A stretch of DNA of 64,000 bases, taken from the NCBI GenBank assembly GCA_958496175.1, contig OY292279.1:1054001-1118000 (forward strand). Reading direction: 5' to 3'. The DNA is from Sisyra terminalis. Its lineage: Eukaryota > Arthropoda > Insecta > Neuroptera > Sisyridae. A program made the translations under genes and the position numbers. Shown here one piece after another: positions 39,969-54,391 of this stretch (the stretch's first letter is position 1; each line of letters starts with the position of its first letter). The notes beneath the pieces were generated by a model that saw only the letters and a program-made list of their open reading frames with translations, did not search any database and was not told where the DNA came from.

Positions 39969-40749
39969 TGTTTCCGTGTTTTCAATTTCATATCTTATCC
40001 TTGAAATATCGACAATAGTAAGTTCTAAATTCAATTATTGAATTATTTTTTTTTTTAATAATTTTTAAGTGTTGACAATTCGTATTGCTTAGAATTTTGA
40101 TTTAAGACATCGCTACAATGCGATTCAACTTTTGTTGGAAGCTATGAGTACATCCACCTGACTCACAGGTGGCACTAAAATCATAAGGTGGTTTAATTGA
40201 CATACATGTCAAGAGTTGACCTGTTCTAGCATAGATGGCTCCAGCGGCGACTCTAGTCAATTTGACAACTAATTTTGGAAAATTAAAATTTTATAATTAC
40301 CTTTATTTTAATCAAATAAACTTAATTTTTATTGTTATGGTTGTTTGAATTGACGGTCAGTGATGCATTTTAACTTTATAACATCGGAATGATCCCAAAT
40401 ACATATGAAACAGGTAATATTTATTCTGACATTGTGGGTATGGATGCAATGTTCACAAGTACTTTTTGTAAATTTTGTAGATATTTTCCAACATTTTACG
40501 ACCTAAAAATAGCCAAATATAATATATATTTCAAAAGAAATCCTGCAGAGAGGAATCTAACCAAATCATCAATAAATATAAGCCACTGAAAGTGCAGCAT
40601 AAATATTGTGAAAATCGGAGGAATATCTCCTTCAACAAGTCTTGACAAAACAAGGTAGGGAAATAATCCCCAACTTTCAATCACCGAAATAGGCTAAAAA
40701 CGACAAAACCATTTGCATTTGTAAATCTTTCTGATGAGCTCTTGGAGAG
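39969..40749 (-). other. Non-satellite cassette core, copy C (781 bp)
   Basis: Third core copy, offset 13809 bp from B. It carries the hairpin at 40154-40172, the TTGAC cluster, and an intact gagctcttggagagct inverted repeat near 40737-40751. It reads ggtagggaaata where A and B have ggtaggtaaata, and gcggcgactctag where B has gcggcgactcaag. The short reading frames match those in D exactly, as expected from recent duplication rather than from selection. Confidence 0.8.
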
Positions 40750-41140
40750 CTGATTTATGCAATTTCGATAACAATGATTCAGCCTTAATATATATCTGGA
40801 TTCCAAAAAAAAAAAAAAAACAGCGTTATATACTTTACCTAAACTTGAAAATTGCCTTTCTTGGAACTTTGAACCGATATTTTATATGTCCTTTTGCATA
40901 CAAAAAAAAATTACATCAGTTCTCACATTAGAGCATTGTAATACGTAGCTAAAATTTACACTCTAAGGAAATCTCCTCCTCAAAAATGACCGTCGCTTAG
41001 GCTAATTTGGTGCAAGCGTTTTCACGTCCTTAATTTCCACTTTTAATTTTCCAAAGCTCTAGTTAATCAATGCTTATTATTTTTTGCATCACGGTTAAGG
41101 ATGATTTAGTTTATAATATTCAGCTCAAATTTGGCGAAAA
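40750..41140 (-). repeat. Decayed satellite monomers, right flank of cassette C
   Basis: Equivalent to 26941-27330, with a 16-A run at 40805-40820 and ccttaatttccac (as in A) rather than ccttaacttccac (as in B). It rejoins ordinary satellite through tttggcgaaaaaaaaatccc. Confidence 0.74.
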
Positions 41141-44100
41141 AAAAATCCCTTATATCCTTTTTATGCACTAGAAAATTGTCTTTTTTGAATCTTTGAAACG
41201 ATATTGCGGGTGTCCTTTGGCACACAGGGCAAAATTTTTTTCACATTATAATTCACTTGAAAGCCTGGATTCATAATCCGTTGAGAAAACTAGACCTCAT
41301 AATGAAAAAGTCGCCCCCTTTAAATGACTCAATATCAGTCGAATTTTTTCGCATAGACTTTCAACTCCTTACCTTCCCGTTCTAATTTTACAAGGATCTA
41401 GTTAACCAATGCTTTTTATTTTTTGCATAGTAGTTAAGGATGATTTAATCTTTAATATTCATCTCAATTTTGGCGAAAGAAATCATCCCATATATCCTTT
41501 TTATGCACTCGAAAATTGTCCTTTTTGAAATGTTGAAATGGAATTGTGATTGTCTTGTAACCCACAGGACAAATTTATTTTCACATTATAATTCACTTGA
41601 TAGCCTGGATTCATAATCAGTTGAGAAAGCTAAACCTCATAATGAAAAGTCACCCCCTTTAAATGACCCAATATCAGTCGAATTTACTCGCATAGACTTT
41701 CAACTCCTTAACTTCCCGTTCTAGCTTTACAAGGATCTAGTTAACCAATGCCTTTTATTTTTTGCATAGAAGTTAAGGATGATTTAATCTTTAATATTCA
41801 TCTCAATTTTGGCGAAAGAAATCATCCCATATATCCTTTTTATGCACTCGAAAATTGTCCTTTTTGAAATGTTGAAATGGAATTGTGATTGTCTTGTAAC
41901 CCACAGGACAAATTTATTTTCACATTATAATTCACTTGATAGCCTGGATTCATAATCTGTTGAGAAAACTAAACCTCATAATGAAAAGTCGCCCCCTTTA
42001 AATGACCCAATATCAGTCGAATTTTCTCGCATAGACTTTAAACTCCTTAACTTCCCGTTCTAATTTTTCAGGGATTTAGTTAACCAATGCTTTTTATTTT
42101 TTGCATAGTAGTTAAGGATGATTTAATCTTTAATATTCAACTCAATTTTGGTGAAACAAATCATCCCTTATATCCTTTTTATGTACTCGAAAATGGTCCT
42201 TTTTGAAATGTTGAAATGGAATTGTGATTGTCTTGTAACCCACAGGACAAAATTTTTTTCACATTATAATTCACTTGATAGCCTGGATTCATAATCTGTT
42301 GAGAAAACTGAACCTCATAATGAAAAGTCGCCCCCTTTAAATGACTCAATATCAGTCGAATTTTCTCGCATAGATTTCAACTCCTTAACTTCCTGTTCTA
42401 ATTTTACAAAGATCTACTTAACCAATGCTTTTTATTTTTTGCATAGTAGTTAAGGATGATTTAATCTTTAATATTCAATTCAATATTGGCGAAACAAATC
42501 ATCCCTTATATCCTTTTTATGCACTCGAAAATTGTCCTTTTTGAAATTTTGAAATGGAATTGTGATTGTCTTGTAACCCACAGGACAAATTTATTTTCAC
42601 ATTATAATTCACTTGATAGCCTGGATTCATAATCAGTTGAGAAAACTAAACCTCATAATGAAAAGTCGCCCCCTTTAAATGACCCAATATCAGTCGAATT
42701 TTCTCGCTTAGACTTTAACCTCCTTAACTTCCCGTTCTAATTTTTCAGGGATTTAGTTAACCAATGCTTTTTATTTTTCGCATTGTAGTTAAGGATGATT
42801 TAATCTTTAATATTCAACTCAATTTTGGTGAAACAAATCATCCCTTATATCCTTTTTATGCACTCGAAAATTGTCCTTTTTGAAATTTTGAAATGGAATT
42901 GTGATTGTCTTGTAACCCACAGGACAAATTTATTTTCACCTTATAATTCACTTGATAGCCTGGATTCATAATCAGTTGAGAAAACTGAACCTCATAATGA
43001 AAAGTCGCCCCCTTTAAATGACCCAATATCAGTCGAATTTTCTCGCATAGACTTTAAACTCCTTAACTTCCCGTTCTAATTTTTCTGGGATTTAGTTAAC
43101 CAATGCTTTTTATTTTTTGCATAGTAGCTAAGGATGATTTAATCTTTAATATTCAACTCAATTTTGGTGAAACAAATTATCCCTTATATCCTTTTTATGC
43201 ACTCGAAAATTGTCCTTTTTGAAATGTTGAAATGGAATTGTGATTGTCTTGTTACCCACAGGACAAAATTTTTTTCACATTATAATTCACTTGATAGCCT
43301 GGATTCATAATCAGTTGAGAAAACTGAACCTCATAATGAAAAGTCGCCCCCTTTAAATGACCCAATATCAGTCGAATTTTCTCGCATAGACTTAAAACTC
43401 CTTAACTTCCCGTTCTAATTTTTCAGGGATTTAGTTAACCAATGCTTTTTATTTTTTGCATAGTAGTTAAGGATGATTTAATCTTTAATATTCAACTCAA
43501 TTTTGGTGAAACAAATCATCCCTTATATCTTTTTTATGCACTCGAAAATTGTCCTTTTTGAAATTTTGAAATGGAATTGTGATTGTCTTGTAACCCACAG
43601 GACAAAATTTTTTTCACATTATAATTCACTTGATAGCCTGGATTCATAATCAGTTGAGAAAACTAAATCTCATAATGAAAAGTCGGCCCCTTTAAATGAC
43701 TCAATATCAGTCGAATTTACTCGCATAGACTTTCAACTCCTTAACTTCCCGTTCTAACTTTACAAGGATCTAGTTAACCAATGCTTTTTATTTTTTGCAT
43801 AGTAGTTATGGATGATTTAATTTTTAATATTCATCTCAATTTTGGCGAATGAAATCATCCCATATATCCTTTTTATGCACTCGAAAATTGTCCATTTTGA
43901 AATTTTGAAATGGAATTGTGATTCTTTTGTAACCCACAGGACAAAATTTTTTTCACATTATAATTCACTTGATAGCCTGGATTCATAATCAGTTGAGAAA
44001 ACTAAACCTCATAATGAAAAGTCGCCCCCTTTAAATGACCCAATATCAGTCGAATTTTCTCGCATAGACTTTAAACTCCTTAACTTCCCGTTCTAATTTT

Positions 44101-47100
44101 TCAGGGATTTAGTTAACCAATGCTTTTTATTTTTTGCATAGTAGTTAAGGATGATATAATCTTTAATATTCAACTCAATTTTGGTGAAACAAATTATCCC
44201 TTATATCCTTTATATGCACTCGAAAATTGTCCTTTTTGAAATGTTGAAATGGAATTGTGATTGTCTTGTAACCCACAGGACAAATTTATTTTCACATTAT
44301 AATTCACTTGATAGTCTGGATTCATAATCTGTTGAGAAAACTAAACCTCATAATGAAAAGTCGCCCCCTTTAAATGACCCAATATCAGTCGAATTTTCTC
44401 GCATAGACTTTAAACTCCTTAACTTCCCGTTCTAATTTTTCAGGGATTTAGTTAACCAATGCTTTTTATTTTTTGCATAATAGTTAAGGATGATTTAATC
44501 TTTAATATTCAACTCAATTTTGGTGAAACAAATCATCCCTTATATCCTTTTTATGCACTCGAAAATGGTCCTTTTTGAAATGTTGAAATGGAATTGTGAT
44601 TGTCTTGTAACCCACAGGACAAAATTTTTTTCACATTATAATTCACTTGATAGCCTGGATTCATAATCAGTTGAGAAAACTGAACCTCATAATGAAAAGT
44701 CGCCCCCTTTAAATGACTCAATATCAGTCGAATTTTCTCGCATAGATTTCAACTCCTTAACTTCCTGTTCTAATTTTACAAAGATCTACTTAACCAATGC
44801 TTTTTATTTTTTGCATAGTAGTTAAGGATGATTTAATCTTTAATATTCATCTCAATTTTGGCGAAAGAAATCATCCCATATATCCTTTTTATGCACTCGA
44901 AAATTGTCCTTTTTGAAATTTTGAAATGGAATTGTGATTGTCTTGTAACCCACAGGACAAAATTTTTTTCACATTATAATTCACTTGATAGCCTGGATTC
45001 ATAATCAGTTGAGAAAACTAAGCCTCATAATGAAAAGTGGCCCCCTTTAAATGACCCAATATCAGTCGAATTTTCTCGCATAGACTTTAAACTCCTTAAC
45101 TTCCCGTTCTAATTTTTCAGGGATTTAGTTAACCAATGCTTTTTATTTTTTGCATAGTAGTTAAGGATGATTTAATCTTTAATATTCAATTCAATTTTGG
45201 CGAAACAAATCATCTCTTATATCCTTTTTATGCACTCGAAAATTGTCCTTTTTGAAATTTTTAAATGGAATTGTGATTGTCTTGTAACCCTCAGGACAAA
45301 ATTTTTTTCACATTATAATTCACTTGATAGCCCGGATTTATAATCAGTTGAGAAAACTAAACCTCATAATGAAAAGTCGCCCCCTTTAAATGACCCAATA
45401 TCAGTCGAATTTTCTCGCTTAGACTTTAAACTCCTAAACTTCCCGTTCTAATTTTTCAGGGATTTAGTTAACCAATGCTTTTTATTTTTTGCATAGTCGT
45501 TAAGGATGACTTAATCTTTAATATTCAACTCAATTTTGGTGAAACAAATTATCCCTTATATCCTTTTTATGCACTCGAAAATTGTCCTTTTTGAAATGTT
45601 GAAATGGAATTGTGATTGTCTTGTAACCCACTGGACAAAATTTTTTTCACATTATAATTCACTTGATAGCCTGGATTCATAATCAGTTGAGAAAACTAAA
45701 CCTCATAATGAAAAGTCGCCCCCTTTAAATGACCCAATATCAGTCGAATTTTCTCGCATAGACTTTAAACTCCTTAACTTCCCGTTCTAACTTTACAAGG
45801 ATCTAGTTAACCAATGCTTTTTATTTTTTGCATAGTAGTTAAGGATGATTTAATCTTTAATATTCATCTCAATTTTGGCGAAAGAAATCATCCCATATAT
45901 CCTTTTTATGCACTCGAAAATTGTCCTTTTTGAAATTTTGAAATGGAATTGTGATTGTCTTGTAACCCACAGGACAAAATTTTTTTCACATTATAATTCA
46001 CTTGATAGCCTGGATTCATAATCAGTTGAGAAAACTAAGCCTCATAATGAAAAGTGGCCCCCTTTAAATGACCCAATATCAGTCGAATTTTCTCGCATAG
46101 ACTTTAAACTCCTTAACTTCCCGTTCTAATTTTTCAGGGATTTAGTTAACCAATGCTTTTTATTTTTTGCATAGTAGTTAAGGATGATTTAATCTTTAAT
46201 ATTCAATTCAATTTTGGCGAAACAAATCATCTCTTATATCCTTTTTATGCACTCGAAAATTGTCCTTTTTGAAATTTTTAAATGGAATTGTCATTGTCTT
46301 GTAACCCTCAGGACAAAATTTTTTTCACATTATAATTCACTTGATAGCCTGGATTCATAATCCGTTGAGAAAACTATACTTCATAATGAATAGGCACCCC
46401 CTTTAAATGACCCAATATCAGTCGAATTTACTCGCATAGACTTTAAACTCTATAAATTCCCGTTCTAATTTTACAAGGATCTAGTTATTAAATGCTTTTT
46501 ATTTTTTGCATAGTAGTTAAGAATGATTTAATCTTTAATATTCAACTCAATTTTGGCGAAACATATCATCCCTTATATCCTTTTTATGCACTCGAAAATT
46601 GTCCTTTTTGAAATTTTGAAATGGAATTGTGATTGTCTTGTAACCCACAGATCAAAATTTTTTTAAAATTTTTTTCACTTGATAGCCTGAATTCATAATC
46701 CGTTGAGAAAACTAGACCTCATAATGAAAAGTCACCCCCTTTAAATGACCCAATATCAGTCGAATTTATTCGCATAGACTTTCAACTCCTTAACTTTCCG
46801 TTCTAATTTTACAAGGATCTTGTTAACCAATGCTTTTAATTTTTTGCATAGTAGTTAAGAATGATTGAATCTTTAATATTCAGCTCAATTTTGGCGAAAC
46901 AAATCATCCCTTATATCCTTTTTATGCACTCGAAAATTGCCCTTTTTGAAACTTTGAGACGATATTGCGGGTGTCCTTTGGAACACAGGACAAAATTTTT
47001 TTCACATTATTATTCACTTGATAGCCTGGATTCATAATTAGTTGAGAAAACAAGAACTCATAATGAAAAGTCACCCCCTTTAAATGACCCAATATCAGTC

Positions 47101-48847
47101 GAATTTTTTCACATAGACTTTAAACTCCTTAACTTCCCGTTCTAATTTTTCAGGGATCTAGTTAACCAATGCTTTTAATTTTTTGGATAGTAGTTATGGA
47201 TGATTTAATCTTTAATATTCAACTCAATAATGGCGAAACAAATCATCCTTTATATCCTTTTTGTGCACTCGAAAATTGTCCTTTTTGAAATTTTGAAATG
47301 GAAATGTGATTGTCTTGTAACCCACAGGACTAATTTATTTTCACATTATAATTCACTTGATAGCCTGGAATCATAGTATTTTGCGAAAACTAGACCTCAT
47401 AATGAAAAGTCACCCTTTTTAAATGACCCAATATCAGTCGAATTTTTTCGCATAGACTTTCAACTCCTTAACTTCCCGTTCAAATTTTTCAGGGATCTAG
47501 TTAACCAATGCTTTTAATTTTTTGGATAGTAGTTATGGATGATTTAATCTTTAATATTCAACTCAATAATGGCGAAACAAATCATCCCTTATATCCTTTT
47601 TATGCACTCGAAAATTGTCCTTTTTGAAATTTTGAAATGGAATTGTGATTGTCTTGTAACCCACAGGACAAATTTATTTTCACATTATAATTCACTTGCT
47701 AGCCTGGATTCATAATCCGTTGTGAAAACTAGACCTCATAATGAAAAGTCACCCCCTTTAAATGACCCAATATTAGTCGAATTTTTTCGCATAGACTTTC
47801 AACTCCTTAACTTTCCGTTCTAATTTTACAAGGATCTAGTTAACCAATGCTTTTAATTTTTTGGATAGTAGTTATGGATGATTTAATCTTTAATATTCAA
47901 CTCAATATAGGCGAAACAAATCATCCCTTATATCCTTTTTGTGCACTCGAAAATTGTCCTTTTTGAAATTTTGAAATGGAATTGTGATTGTCTTGTAACC
48001 CACAGGTCAAAATTTTTTTCACATTATAATTCACTTGATAGCCTGGATTCCTAGTCTTTTGAGAAAACTAGACCTCATAATGAAAAGTCACCCCCTTTAA
48101 ATGACCCAATATCAGTCGAATTTTTTCGCAAAGACTTTCAACTCCTTAACTTCCCGTTCAAATTTTTCAGGGATCTAGTTAACCAATGCTTTTTCTTTTT
48201 TGCATAGTAGTTATGGATGATTTAATCTTTAATATTCAACTCAATAATGGCGAAACAAATCATCCCTTATATCCTTTTTATGCACTCGAAAATTGTCCTT
48301 TTTGAAATTTTGAAATGGAATTGTGATTGTCTTGTAACCCACAGGACTAATTTATTTTCACATTATAATTCACTTGATAGCCTGGATTCATAGTATTTTG
48401 AGAAAACTAGACCTCATAATGAAAAGTCACCCTTTTTAAATGTCCCAATATCAGTCGAATTTTTTCGCATAGACTTTCAACTCCTTAACTTTCCGTTCTA
48501 ATTTTACAAGGATCTAGTTAACCAATGCTTTTAAGTTTTTGCATAGTAGTTAAGGATGATTTAATCTTTAATATTTTACTCCATTTTGGCGAAACAAAAT
48601 ATCTCTTATATCCTTTTTATGCATTCGAAAATTGTCCTTTTTGAAACATTAAAACGGTATTGCGGGTGTCCTTTGGCATACAGGACAAATTTTTTTTCAT
48701 ATAATAATTTAATTGATAGCCTGGATTCATAATCCGTTGAGAAAACTTGACCTCATAATGAAAAGTCACCCCCTTGAAATGACCCAAATTCAGTCGAATT
48801 TTTTCGCATAGACTTTCAACTCTATAACGTTCCGTTTTAATTTTCCA
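41141..48847 (-). repeat. 339-bp satellite array, minus-oriented, cassette C to cassette D
   Basis: About 23 monomers spanning the end of duplication copy 1 and the start of copy 2. Monomers just right of C match those just right of B, for example ttgagaaagctaaacc at about 27811 and 41619, so B and C share more than the cassette. A 1017-bp trimer pattern begins near 44840, with aagcctcataatgaaaagtggcccc about 1017 bp apart. No gene is seen. Confidence 0.95.
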
Positions 48848-49032
48848 AGGATCTAGAAATCTTATGCTTATTATTCTTTGCAATATAGTTAAGAATGATT
48901 TCGTCGCTAATATTTTTTTCCTAATTGATCTTTTGCAAGTTTCGAATGGAATTATGGTTCATTCTTTGGACTTATACGAATATTGTTAAAGCTTTAGCCC
49001 AATAATTCGTAAGTATTTCATTAAACTTTACC
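48848..49032 (-). repeat. Decayed satellite, left flank of cassette D
   Basis: Matches the flank of C in the lines compared at the 9064-bp offset. It holds the same truncated monomer ending at actttacc. Confidence 0.72.
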
Positions 49033-49813
49033 TGTTTCCGTGTTTTCAATTTCATATCTTATCCTTGAAATATCGACAATAGTAAGTTCTAAATTCAATT
49101 ATTGAATTATTTTTTTTTTTAATAATTTTTAAGTGTTGACAATTCGTATTGCTTAGAATTTTGATTTAAGACATCGCTACAATGCGATTCAACTTTTGTT
49201 GGAAGCTATGAGTACATCCACCTGACTCACAGGTGGCACTAAAATCATAAGGTGGTTTAATTGACATACATGTCAAGAGTTGACCTGTTCTAGCATAGAT
49301 GGCTCCAGCGGCGACTCTAGTCAATTTGACAACTAATTTTGGAAAATTAAAATTTTATAATTACCTTTATTTTAATCAAATAAACTTAATTTTTATTGTT
49401 ATGGTTGTTTGAATTGACGGTCAGTGATGCATTTTAACTTTATAACATCGGAATGATCCCAAATACATATGAAACAGGTAATATTTATTCTGACATTGTG
49501 GGTATGGATGCAATGTTCACAAGTACTTTTTGTAAATTTTGTAGATATTTTCCAACATTTTACGACCTAAAAATAGCCAAATATAATATATATTTCAAAA
49601 GAAATCCTGCAGAGAGGAATCTAACCAAATCATCAATAAATATAAGCCACTGAAAGTGCAGCATAAATATTGTGAAAATCGGAGGAATATCTCCTTCAAC
49701 AAGTCTTGACAAAACAAGGTAGGGAAATAATCCCCAACTTTCAATCACCGAAATAGGCTAAAAACGACAAAACCATTTGCATTTGTAAATCTTTCTGATG
49801 AGCTCTTGGAGAG
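49033..49813 (-). other. Non-satellite cassette core, copy D (781 bp)
   Basis: Copy of C produced by the 9064-bp duplication. The hairpin is at 49218-49236 and the TTGAC cluster lies just to its right. I saw no difference from C in this core. Confidence 0.82.
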
Positions 49814-50204
49814 CTGATTTATGCAATTTCGATAACAATGATTCAGCCTTAATATATATCTGGATTCCAAAAAAAAAAAAAAAACAGCGTTATATACTTT
49901 ACCTAAACTTGAAAATTGCCTTTCTTGGAACTTTGAACCGATATTTTATATGTCCTTTTGCATACAAAAAAAAATTACATCAGTTCTCACATTAGAGCAT
50001 TGTAATACGTAGCTAAAATTTACACTCTAAGGAAATCTCCTCCTCAAAAATGACCGTCGCTTAGGCTAATTTGGTGCAAGCGTTTTCACGTCCTTAATTT
50101 CCACTTTTAATTTTCCAAAGCTCTAGTTAATCAATGCTTATTATTTTTTGCATCACGGTTAAGGATGATTTAGTTTATAATATTCAGCTCAAATTTGGCG
50201 AAAA
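49814..50204 (-). repeat. Decayed satellite monomers, right flank of cassette D
   Basis: Counterpart of 40750-41140, with its 16-A run at 49869-49884. The gcgggtgtcctttgg block near 50270, just beyond this flank, is the last type II block seen before the window ends. Confidence 0.74.
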
Positions 50205-53200
50205 AAAAATCCCTTATATCCTTTTTATGCACTAGAAAATTGTCTTTTTTGAATCTTTGAAACGATATTGCGGGTGTCCTTTGGCACACAGGGCAAAATT
50301 TTTTTCACATTATAATTCACTTGAAAGCCTGGATTCATAATCCGTTGAGAAAACTAGACCTCATAATGAAAAAGTCGCCCCCTTTAAATGACTCAATATC
50401 AGTCGAATTTTTTCGCATAGACTTTCAACTCCTTACCTTCCCGTTCTAATTTTACAAGGATCTAGTTAACCAATGCTTTTTATTTTTTGCATAGTAGTTA
50501 AGGATGATTTAATCTTTAATATTCATCTCAATTTTGGCGAAAGAAATCATCCCATATATCCTTTTTATGCACTCGAAAATTGTCCTTTTTGAAATGTTGA
50601 AATGGAATTGTGATTGTCTTGTAACCCACAGGACAAATTTATTTTCACATTATAATTCACTTGATAGCCTGGATTCATAATCAGTTGAGAAAGCTAAACC
50701 TCATAATGAAAAGTCACCCCCTTTAAATGACCCAATATCAGTCGAATTTACTCGCATAGACTTTCAACTCCTTAACTTCCCGTTCTAGCTTTACAAGGAT
50801 CTAGTTAACCAATGCCTTTTATTTTTTGCATAGAAGTTAAGGATGATTTAATCTTTAATATTCATCTCAATTTTGGCGAAAGAAATCATCCCATATATCC
50901 TTTTTATGCACTCGAAAATTGTCCTTTTTGAAATGTTGAAATGGAATTGTGATTGTCTTGTAACCCACAGGACAAATTTATTTTCACATTATAATTCACT
51001 TGATAGCCTGGATTCATAATCTGTTGAGAAAACTAAACCTCATAATGAAAAGTCGCCCCCTTTAAATGACCCAATATCAGTCGAATTTTCTCGCATAGAC
51101 TTTAAACTCCTTAACTTCCCGTTCTAATTTTTCAGGGATTTAGTTAACCAATGCTTTTTATTTTTTGCATAGTAGTTAAGGATGATTTAATCTTTAATAT
51201 TCAACTCAATTTTGGTGAAACAAATCATCCCTTATATCCTTTTTATGTACTCGAAAATGGTCCTTTTTGAAATGTTGAAATGGAATTGTGATTGTCTTGT
51301 AACCCACAGGACAAAATTTTTTTCACATTATAATTCACTTGATAGCCTGGATTCATAATCTGTTGAGAAAACTGAACCTCATAATGAAAAGTCGCCCCCT
51401 TTAAATGACTCAATATCAGTCGAATTTTCTCGCATAGATTTCAACTCCTTAACTTCCTGTTCTAATTTTACAAAGATCTACTTAACCAATGCTTTTTATT
51501 TTTTGCATAGTAGTTAAGGATGATTTAATCTTTAATATTCAATTCAATATTGGCGAAACAAATCATCCCTTATATCCTTTTTATGCACTCGAAAATTGTC
51601 CTTTTTGAAATTTTGAAATGGAATTGTGATTGTCTTGTAACCCACAGGACAAATTTATTTTCACATTATAATTCACTTGATAGCCTGGATTCATAATCAG
51701 TTGAGAAAACTAAACCTCATAATGAAAAGTCGCCCCCTTTAAATGACCCAATATCAGTCGAATTTTCTCGCTTAGACTTTAACCTCCTTAACTTCCCGTT
51801 CTAATTTTTCAGGGATTTAGTTAACCAATGCTTTTTATTTTTCGCATTGTAGTTAAGGATGATTTAATCTTTAATATTCAACTCAATTTTGGTGAAACAA
51901 ATCATCCCTTATATCCTTTTTATGCACTCGAAAATTGTCCTTTTTGAAATTTTGAAATGGAATTGTGATTGTCTTGTAACCCACAGGACAAATTTATTTT
52001 CACCTTATAATTCACTTGATAGCCTGGATTCATAATCAGTTGAGAAAACTGAACCTCATAATGAAAAGTCGCCCCCTTTAAATGACCCAATATCAGTCGA
52101 ATTTTCTCGCATAGACTTTAAACTCCTTAACTTCCCGTTCTAATTTTTCTGGGATTTAGTTAACCAATGCTTTTTATTTTTTGCATAGTAGCTAAGGATG
52201 ATTTAATCTTTAATATTCAACTCAATTTTGGTGAAACAAATTATCCCTTATATCCTTTTTATGCACTCGAAAATTGTCCTTTTTGAAATGTTGAAATGGA
52301 ATTGTGATTGTCTTGTTACCCACAGGACAAAATTTTTTTCACATTATAATTCACTTGATAGCCTGGATTCATAATCAGTTGAGAAAACTGAACCTCATAA
52401 TGAAAAGTCGCCCCCTTTAAATGACCCAATATCAGTCGAATTTTCTCGCATAGACTTAAAACTCCTTAACTTCCCGTTCTAATTTTTCAGGGATTTAGTT
52501 AACCAATGCTTTTTATTTTTTGCATAGTAGTTAAGGATGATTTAATCTTTAATATTCAACTCAATTTTGGTGAAACAAATCATCCCTTATATCTTTTTTA
52601 TGCACTCGAAAATTGTCCTTTTTGAAATTTTGAAATGGAATTGTGATTGTCTTGTAACCCACAGGACAAAATTTTTTTCACATTATAATTCACTTGATAG
52701 CCTGGATTCATAATCAGTTGAGAAAACTAAATCTCATAATGAAAAGTCGGCCCCTTTAAATGACTCAATATCAGTCGAATTTACTCGCATAGACTTTCAA
52801 CTCCTTAACTTCCCGTTCTAACTTTACAAGGATCTAGTTAACCAATGCTTTTTATTTTTTGCATAGTAGTTATGGATGATTTAATTTTTAATATTCATCT
52901 CAATTTTGGCGAATGAAATCATCCCATATATCCTTTTTATGCACTCGAAAATTGTCCATTTTGAAATTTTGAAATGGAATTGTGATTCTTTTGTAACCCA
53001 CAGGACAAAATTTTTTTCACATTATAATTCACTTGATAGCCTGGATTCATAATCAGTTGAGAAAACTAAACCTCATAATGAAAAGTCGCCCCCTTTAAAT
53101 GACCCAATATCAGTCGAATTTTCTCGCATAGACTTTAAACTCCTTAACTTCCCGTTCTAATTTTTCAGGGATTTAGTTAACCAATGCTTTTTATTTTTTG

Positions 53201-54391
53201 CATAGTAGTTAAGGATGATATAATCTTTAATATTCAACTCAATTTTGGTGAAACAAATTATCCCTTATATCCTTTATATGCACTCGAAAATTGTCCTTTT
53301 TGAAATGTTGAAATGGAATTGTGATTGTCTTGTAACCCACAGGACAAATTTATTTTCACATTATAATTCACTTGATAGTCTGGATTCATAATCTGTTGAG
53401 AAAACTAAACCTCATAATGAAAAGTCGCCCCCTTTAAATGACCCAATATCAGTCGAATTTTCTCGCATAGACTTTAAACTCCTTAACTTCCCGTTCTAAT
53501 TTTTCAGGGATTTAGTTAACCAATGCTTTTTATTTTTTGCATAATAGTTAAGGATGATTTAATCTTTAATATTCAACTCAATTTTGGTGAAACAAATCAT
53601 CCCTTATATCCTTTTTATGCACTCGAAAATGGTCCTTTTTGAAATGTTGAAATGGAATTGTGATTGTCTTGTAACCCACAGGACAAAATTTTTTTCACAT
53701 TATAATTCACTTGATAGCCTGGATTCATAATCAGTTGAGAAAACTGAACCTCATAATGAAAAGTCGCCCCCTTTAAATGACTCAATATCAGTCGAATTTT
53801 CTCGCATAGATTTCAACTCCTTAACTTCCTGTTCTAATTTTACAAAGATCTACTTAACCAATGCTTTTTATTTTTTGCATAGTAGTTAAGGATGATTTAA
53901 TCTTTAATATTCATCTCAATTTTGGCGAAAGAAATCATCCCATATATCCTTTTTATGCACTCGAAAATTGTCCTTTTTGAAATTTTGAAATGGAATTGTG
54001 ATTGTCTTGTAACCCACAGGACAAAATTTTTTTCACATTATAATTCACTTGATAGCCTGGATTCATAATCAGTTGAGAAAACTAAGCCTCATAATGAAAA
54101 GTGGCCCCCTTTAAATGACCCAATATCAGTCGAATTTTCTCGCATAGACTTTAAACTCCTTAACTTCCCGTTCTAATTTTTCAGGGATTTAGTTAACCAA
54201 TGCTTTTTATTTTTTGCATAGTAGTTAAGGATGATTTAATCTTTAATATTCAATTCAATTTTGGCGAAACAAATCATCTCTTATATCCTTTTTATGCACT
54301 CGAAAATTGTCCTTTTTGAAATTTTTAAATGGAATTGTCATTGTCTTGTAACCCTCAGGACAAAATTTTTTTCACATTATAATTCACTTGA

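Larger units (their letters stand above)
37271..46334 (-). repeat. 9064-bp tandem segmental duplication, copy 1
   Basis: Sequence from attcacttgatagcctgg at 37271 onward recurs 9064 bp later at 46335, including cassette C (as D), the rearranged monomers and every rare variant I compared. Base 37270 (t) and its counterpart 46334 (a) differ, and the monomers to their left are of different types, which places the left edge. Two differences between copies were found: 37836 A against 46900 C, and 45275 G against 54339 C. Confidence 0.92.
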